Positions 20,759-22,784 of a stretch of 22,784 nt of DNA are shown piece by piece. Source of the DNA: CAYJWS01 sp964373925 (GTDB taxonomy: Bacteria > Patescibacteriota > Patescibacteriia > Buchananbacterales > GWA2-38-13); the NCBI GenBank assembly GCA_964373925.1, contig CAYJWS010000012.1:1-22784 (forward strand), written 5' to 3'. Position 1 is the first letter of the stretch, and every line of letters starts with the position of its first letter. The notes under the pieces are model-generated. The model saw only the letters and a program-made list of their open reading frames with translations, had not been told where the DNA came from and searched no databases. A program made the translations under genes and the position numbers.

Positions 20759-21394
20759 TTATTGTGAGACAAAACTATTTTTTATAAGCCGATGCTCAAG
20801 TATTTTTCCATTTGAATTAAAAACCACTCTCCATGCTTGGGATTTTTTTAGATATTTTTCTCCAGTTAAGCGCGAAATAGATGGCAATGCTTTTTTAGGG
20901 TGAAGGAGCCGATACATTCCAAAAGCAAGAGGGTCTCCATGGCTTATAATAAAAAAAGTTTTGCCTTTATGTTTTTTTATCAATTCCTGAATGCATGCCG
21001 AGATTCTTTTTGCCATGCTCTCCGGGCTCTCTACCATATAATCGGCATTTGGATTGCGGTACTGGTCGCCCCATTCCTTTTCAAGTACAAGGGGCCTACC
21101 GGCAATATTTTTTGAACTACGCTCGAGCAATCTCTTGTCAAAAATAATCTTCTTATTTCCGAATAGTTTTGATAATATCTTTGCTGATTGTTTTGTTCTC
21201 AAAAGCGGACTTGAATAGATAACCTCGGAAAAAATTGAATTCTTTAAAAAAAATCTTCCCAAGCTTTCAATTTGCTTTTTTCCAATCCTGTTCAAAGGAA
21301 GCGGCACTTCACGGTCATAAAAAACTTGTTTCGGGTTATTAAGCTCCCCATGCCGGATAAAATATACTATTGTTACTCTCTTTCTCCCTGACAT
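20759..21394 (-). CDS. Histidine phosphatase family protein (phosphoglycerate mutase-like)
   Basis: The 211-residue protein is of the histidine-phosphatase superfamily: IRHGE (13-17, with the phospho-accepting His15), YSSPLLRTKQSA (60-71, Arg66), Glu91 as likely proton donor and ISHGDPL (150-156, His152). All four catalytic positions are present. Length and lack of extra domains fit a broad phosphatase (CobC/SixA/GpmB-like) rather than a true phosphoglycerate mutase. A basic C-terminal third (HPKKALPSISRLTGEKYLKK) is unusual and may bind a polyanionic substrate. It is immediately upstream of the SET-domain gene and downstream of a 38-nt palindrome (21439-21476). Substrate unknown. Confidence 0.9.
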   Translation of the reverse strand: MSGRKRVTIVYFIRHGELNNPKQVFYDREVPLPLNRIGKKQIESLGRFFLKNSIFSEVIYSSPLLRTKQSAKILSKLFGNKKIIFDKRLLERSSKNIAGRPLVLEKEWGDQYRNPNADYMVESPESMAKRISACIQELIKKHKGKTFFIISHGDPLAFGMYRLLHPKKALPSISRLTGEKYLKKSQAWRVVFNSNGKILEHRLIKNSFVSQ

Positions 21395-21438
21395 AATTAT
21401 TGGCTGATGTAATAAATTTTAGTAACTTATATAAAGTC

Positions 21439-21476
21439 ATCTCGTCAATTTGAGCGATCGCTCAAATTGACGAGAT
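21439..21476. repeat. 38-nt perfect palindrome
   Basis: Perfect over 38 bases, centre between 21457 and 21458, with core AATTTGAGCGATCGCTCAAATT. It lies between the 109-residue gene and the histidine phosphatase gene. There is no U-tract on the minus strand, so it may be an operator, a dispersed element or an unusual terminator. The core matches that at 10518-10555 apart from one inserted G/C pair. Confidence 0.75.
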
Positions 21477-21507
21477 TGAAAAAATATAAATGCTGTTTTT
21501 ATTATCT

Positions 21508-21837
21508 TTATCTTTGCAAGCGGGCCGCAAGCGCAAACTGAAAAAAATATGTATCAATATCTTCCAGAGTGCTTTTATATTCCTTTCCGCCCAAATACGC
21601 GTCGCACAAAACCTCTCTCGCGCGTGTAAGCTCCTTTAATCTCTTGCGCCAGCGAGGATCCGCAATGGTAAAATCCAAGAGTTCCAATGCGCGAAAAATG
21701 GAATTTTCAAAAAGTTGCTTGTCTGTTTTTTGAGAACGCAATGCCCTATTCGTCTCGCTGCCAATATTTCCCATCTGCTCAAACAGCGAAAGCTCATGCC
21801 ATCTCCCGCTTGCGAGATCAGAATGTTGAAGTGCCAT
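21508..21837 (-). CDS. Conserved small helical protein (ALQHSDL-start)
   Basis: This 109-residue protein starts MALQHSDLASGRWHELSLFE and is predominantly helical: EQMGNIGSETNRALRSQ, NSIFRALELLDFTIADPRW, LKELTRAREVLCDAYLG, and YFFQFALAARLQR at the end. I recall similar proteins in candidate-phyla genomes but know of no assigned function or named domain. The start lies two bases after the stop of the DUF5674 gene (TAG, GT, ATG), so the two are translationally coupled. The multi-helix, acidic-basic alternation could be HEPN-like, but the RxxxxH motif is absent. Confidence 0.72.
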   Translation of the reverse strand: MALQHSDLASGRWHELSLFEQMGNIGSETNRALRSQKTDKQLFENSIFRALELLDFTIADPRWRKRLKELTRAREVLCDAYLGGKEYKSTLEDIDTYFFQFALAARLQR

Positions 21838-21839
21838 AC

Positions 21840-22184
21840 CTATTGTATTAATGCATTTACAATTTTTATAATTTTTTTTTGAATATCCTCATCTTCAACA
21901 CTTCGCGACCGATTGCCTTGCGATGGCCGTATATTAATCATTGAATCAAACACAATCCACTCTTCCCGCGACTTTTCCGGATAGATATTTATCCCCCACA
22001 CATTTTCCTGCGCAGATCCCTGTTCAAGGAGTAGAGCTTCTTCATCTGCGTGAAGGCTGCCACCTATAGCCATAATTTTTTTTTCAATATCCACGACTGC
22101 TTTCACAAAGTCGCCAAATTGTTTTTTCGCGATTTCCTCAAGATCAGACGACAAGATAGGCTCTTTGATTATTATAATATTCAT
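21840..22184 (-). CDS. DUF5674 family protein
   Basis: The 114-residue product matches what I know of DUF5674: MNIIIIKEPILSSDLEEIAK at the N-terminus, VKAVVDIEKKIMAIGGSLHA (28-47), DEEALLLEQGS, VWGINIYPEKSREEWIVFDS and SMINIRPSQGNRSRSVED (80-98), the signature block. The function is unknown. Conserved D/E, H, R and N residues (GGSLHADEEAL, RPSQGNRSR) suggest a binding or catalytic site rather than a mere structural domain. It is the upstream partner of the 109-residue gene with two bases between them; the DUF559 gene ends only 24 bases upstream. No Shine-Dalgarno is seen. A toxin-antitoxin or small two-subunit enzyme are the obvious hypotheses; neither is demonstrated. Confidence 0.82.
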   Translation of the reverse strand: MNIIIIKEPILSSDLEEIAKKQFGDFVKAVVDIEKKIMAIGGSLHADEEALLLEQGSAQENVWGINIYPEKSREEWIVFDSMINIRPSQGNRSRSVEDEDIQKKIIKIVNALIQ

Positions 22185-22208
22185 ATTATTTTATTGAATT
22201 TTTTATTA

Positions 22209-22595
22209 TTATTCCTCCTTTTTTAAAGGAGGTGGCGAGCTTGCGAGCCGGAGGATTTCTGCACTTATAGCTTTCACTACGCTTTCTAAATTATATCTTA
22301 CATTCGAGTCTGTAAATCGTATAATCCTTATCCCCAGTGATTCAAGCTCTCTTTGTCTCAGCTTATCTTCTTCTAATTTATAATCGTGACTTGCTCGTCC
22401 GTCAATCTCAATGACTAAATTTAAAGAATGACAATAAAAATCTACTATAAATTTTCCTATAGGCCTCTGGCGCAGAAAGCGATATCCCAATGTATCTCTT
22501 TTTAACTCATTCCAAAGAAGAACTTCCGAAAGGTTGCCAGCTTTGCGCAATTTTTGTGAATATGGCCTTAGATATTTTTTATAGTGTAATTTCAT
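22209..22595 (-). CDS. DUF559 (Vsr-like) endonuclease-domain protein
   Basis: This 128-residue protein is a DUF559 member, a family with the PD-(D/E)XK / Vsr-like nuclease fold. Motifs are NLSEVLLWNELKRDTLGYRF (21-40, Glu24), FRQRPIG-like FLRQRPIGKFIVDFYC (40-55, Asp52), VIEIDGRASHD (61-71, Glu63, Asp65, His70) and LGIRIIRFTDSNV. These are the expected metal-binding positions, so the fold looks intact. The last residues (SSPPPLKKEE) are encoded by the palindromic repeat at 22214-22232, which overlaps the 3' end of the gene. A related palindrome lies upstream at 22656-22674. GAGG lies seven bases before the ATG. Function of the family is unsettled. Confidence 0.88.
   Translation of the reverse strand: MKLHYKKYLRPYSQKLRKAGNLSEVLLWNELKRDTLGYRFLRQRPIGKFIVDFYCHSLNLVIEIDGRASHDYKLEEDKLRQRELESLGIRIIRFTDSNVRYNLESVVKAISAEILRLASSPPPLKKEE
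22214..22232. repeat. CCTCCTTT/AAAGGAGG palindrome at the DUF559 3' end
   Basis: CCTCCTTT (22214-22221), TTT, AAAGGAGG (22225-22232). It contains the codons for PLKKEE just before the stop. It is closely similar to the palindrome at 22656-22674. Confidence 0.75.
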
Positions 22596-22611
22596 CCTTC
22601 TTCCTCATTTT

Positions 22612-22674
22612 TAAAAATCCCCTCTACATTTCAAAAATCCCTCCCCCTTCGGGTACTCCCTTTAAAAAAGGGAG
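22612..22674. repeat. Repeat upstream of the DUF559 gene
   Basis: Two AAAAATCCC words (22613 and 22633) are followed by CCTCCCCCTTCGGGTACT and CTCCCTTT AAA AAAGGGAG (22656-22674), an 8-bp hairpin. The remaining 22675-22784 is AT-rich with a short CGTAC/GTACG hairpin and no gene I can support. Confidence 0.7.
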
Positions 22675-22784
22675 AACTTATTTATAACCGTACTTTTTTT
22701 GTGGGTACGAAAAAATGTCTCTAAATCATTCCTTGCTCTATTCTATATAAAAAACATAACAATGATTTTGGGCTTCTTTAATAA

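Noticed and set aside
22678..22784. End of another minus-strand gene at the right edge
   Set aside because: Only 13-14 codons are open in each candidate frame and nothing recognisable is seen; cannot be supported.

Overview
The window looks like a chromosomal segment of an AT-rich, host-dependent-type bacterium of the candidate phyla radiation (Patescibacteria, most likely Parcubacteria). The lineage is an inference. It rests on a short dcw cluster, an archaeal-type UMP kinase, a compact TsaB, a MurF without its usual N-terminal domain, DUF5674, a degenerate PP2C-like membrane protein, many starts without a Shine-Dalgarno sequence, and intergenic spaces full of short palindromic repeats. I saw no tRNA, rRNA, CRISPR array, transposase or phage gene.

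Layout. (1) 1-1289: an unknown protein running off the left edge, a secreted or anchored thermonuclease and a 59-residue orphan gene with its own promoter. (2) 1392-6846: a minus-strand division and wall cluster, mraZ-rsmH-ftsL-ftsI-murF. It has a consensus promoter covered by 10-bp-spaced MraZ boxes, a roughly 265-nt structured leader and a hairpin over the mraZ ribosome binding site. Palindromic repeats sit in most of its spacers. (3) 7072-8154: a winged-helix regulator and tsaB, with a terminator before the mraZ promoter. Divergent from them is a large PP2C-like / membrane / beta-propeller gene (8269-10494), ending at a 38-nt perfect palindrome. (4) 10592-12017: rplJ-rplL with promoter, L10 leader, attenuator-like hairpin and terminator. 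The rplJ start codon lies in a perfect 16-bp inverted repeat. (5) 12059-16962: a nonsense-interrupted small gene, pyrH, a short SpeA-like decarboxylase, mltG, a sugar-phosphate nucleotidyltransferase and a nonsense-interrupted GxxExxY gene. (6) 16975-19429: pcm, divergent from a DUF212 protein and a polytopic membrane protein. (7) 19660-22595: a DNPH1-like hydrolase, a SET-domain protein, a histidine phosphatase, a tight pair of small genes (DUF5674 plus a 109-residue unknown) and a DUF559 nuclease whose last codons are part of a palindromic repeat.

How it works together. Regions 2 and 5 supply peptidoglycan precursor ligation (MurF), polymerisation and cross-linking (FtsI), chain release (MltG) and division control (MraZ, RsmH, FtsL). 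Regions 3 and 4 serve translation (TsaB for t6A; L10/L12 stalk). The rest is repair, nucleotide sanitation and unknown accessory functions.

Most worth a second look: the compact regulatory architecture of the mraZ and rplJ leaders; the two small genes each broken by one in-frame TAA; the two 38-nt palindromes sharing a core; and the physical association of two small PD-(D/E)XK-type nuclease genes (GxxExxY, DUF559) with particular repeats. No finding here amounts to a proven new system.
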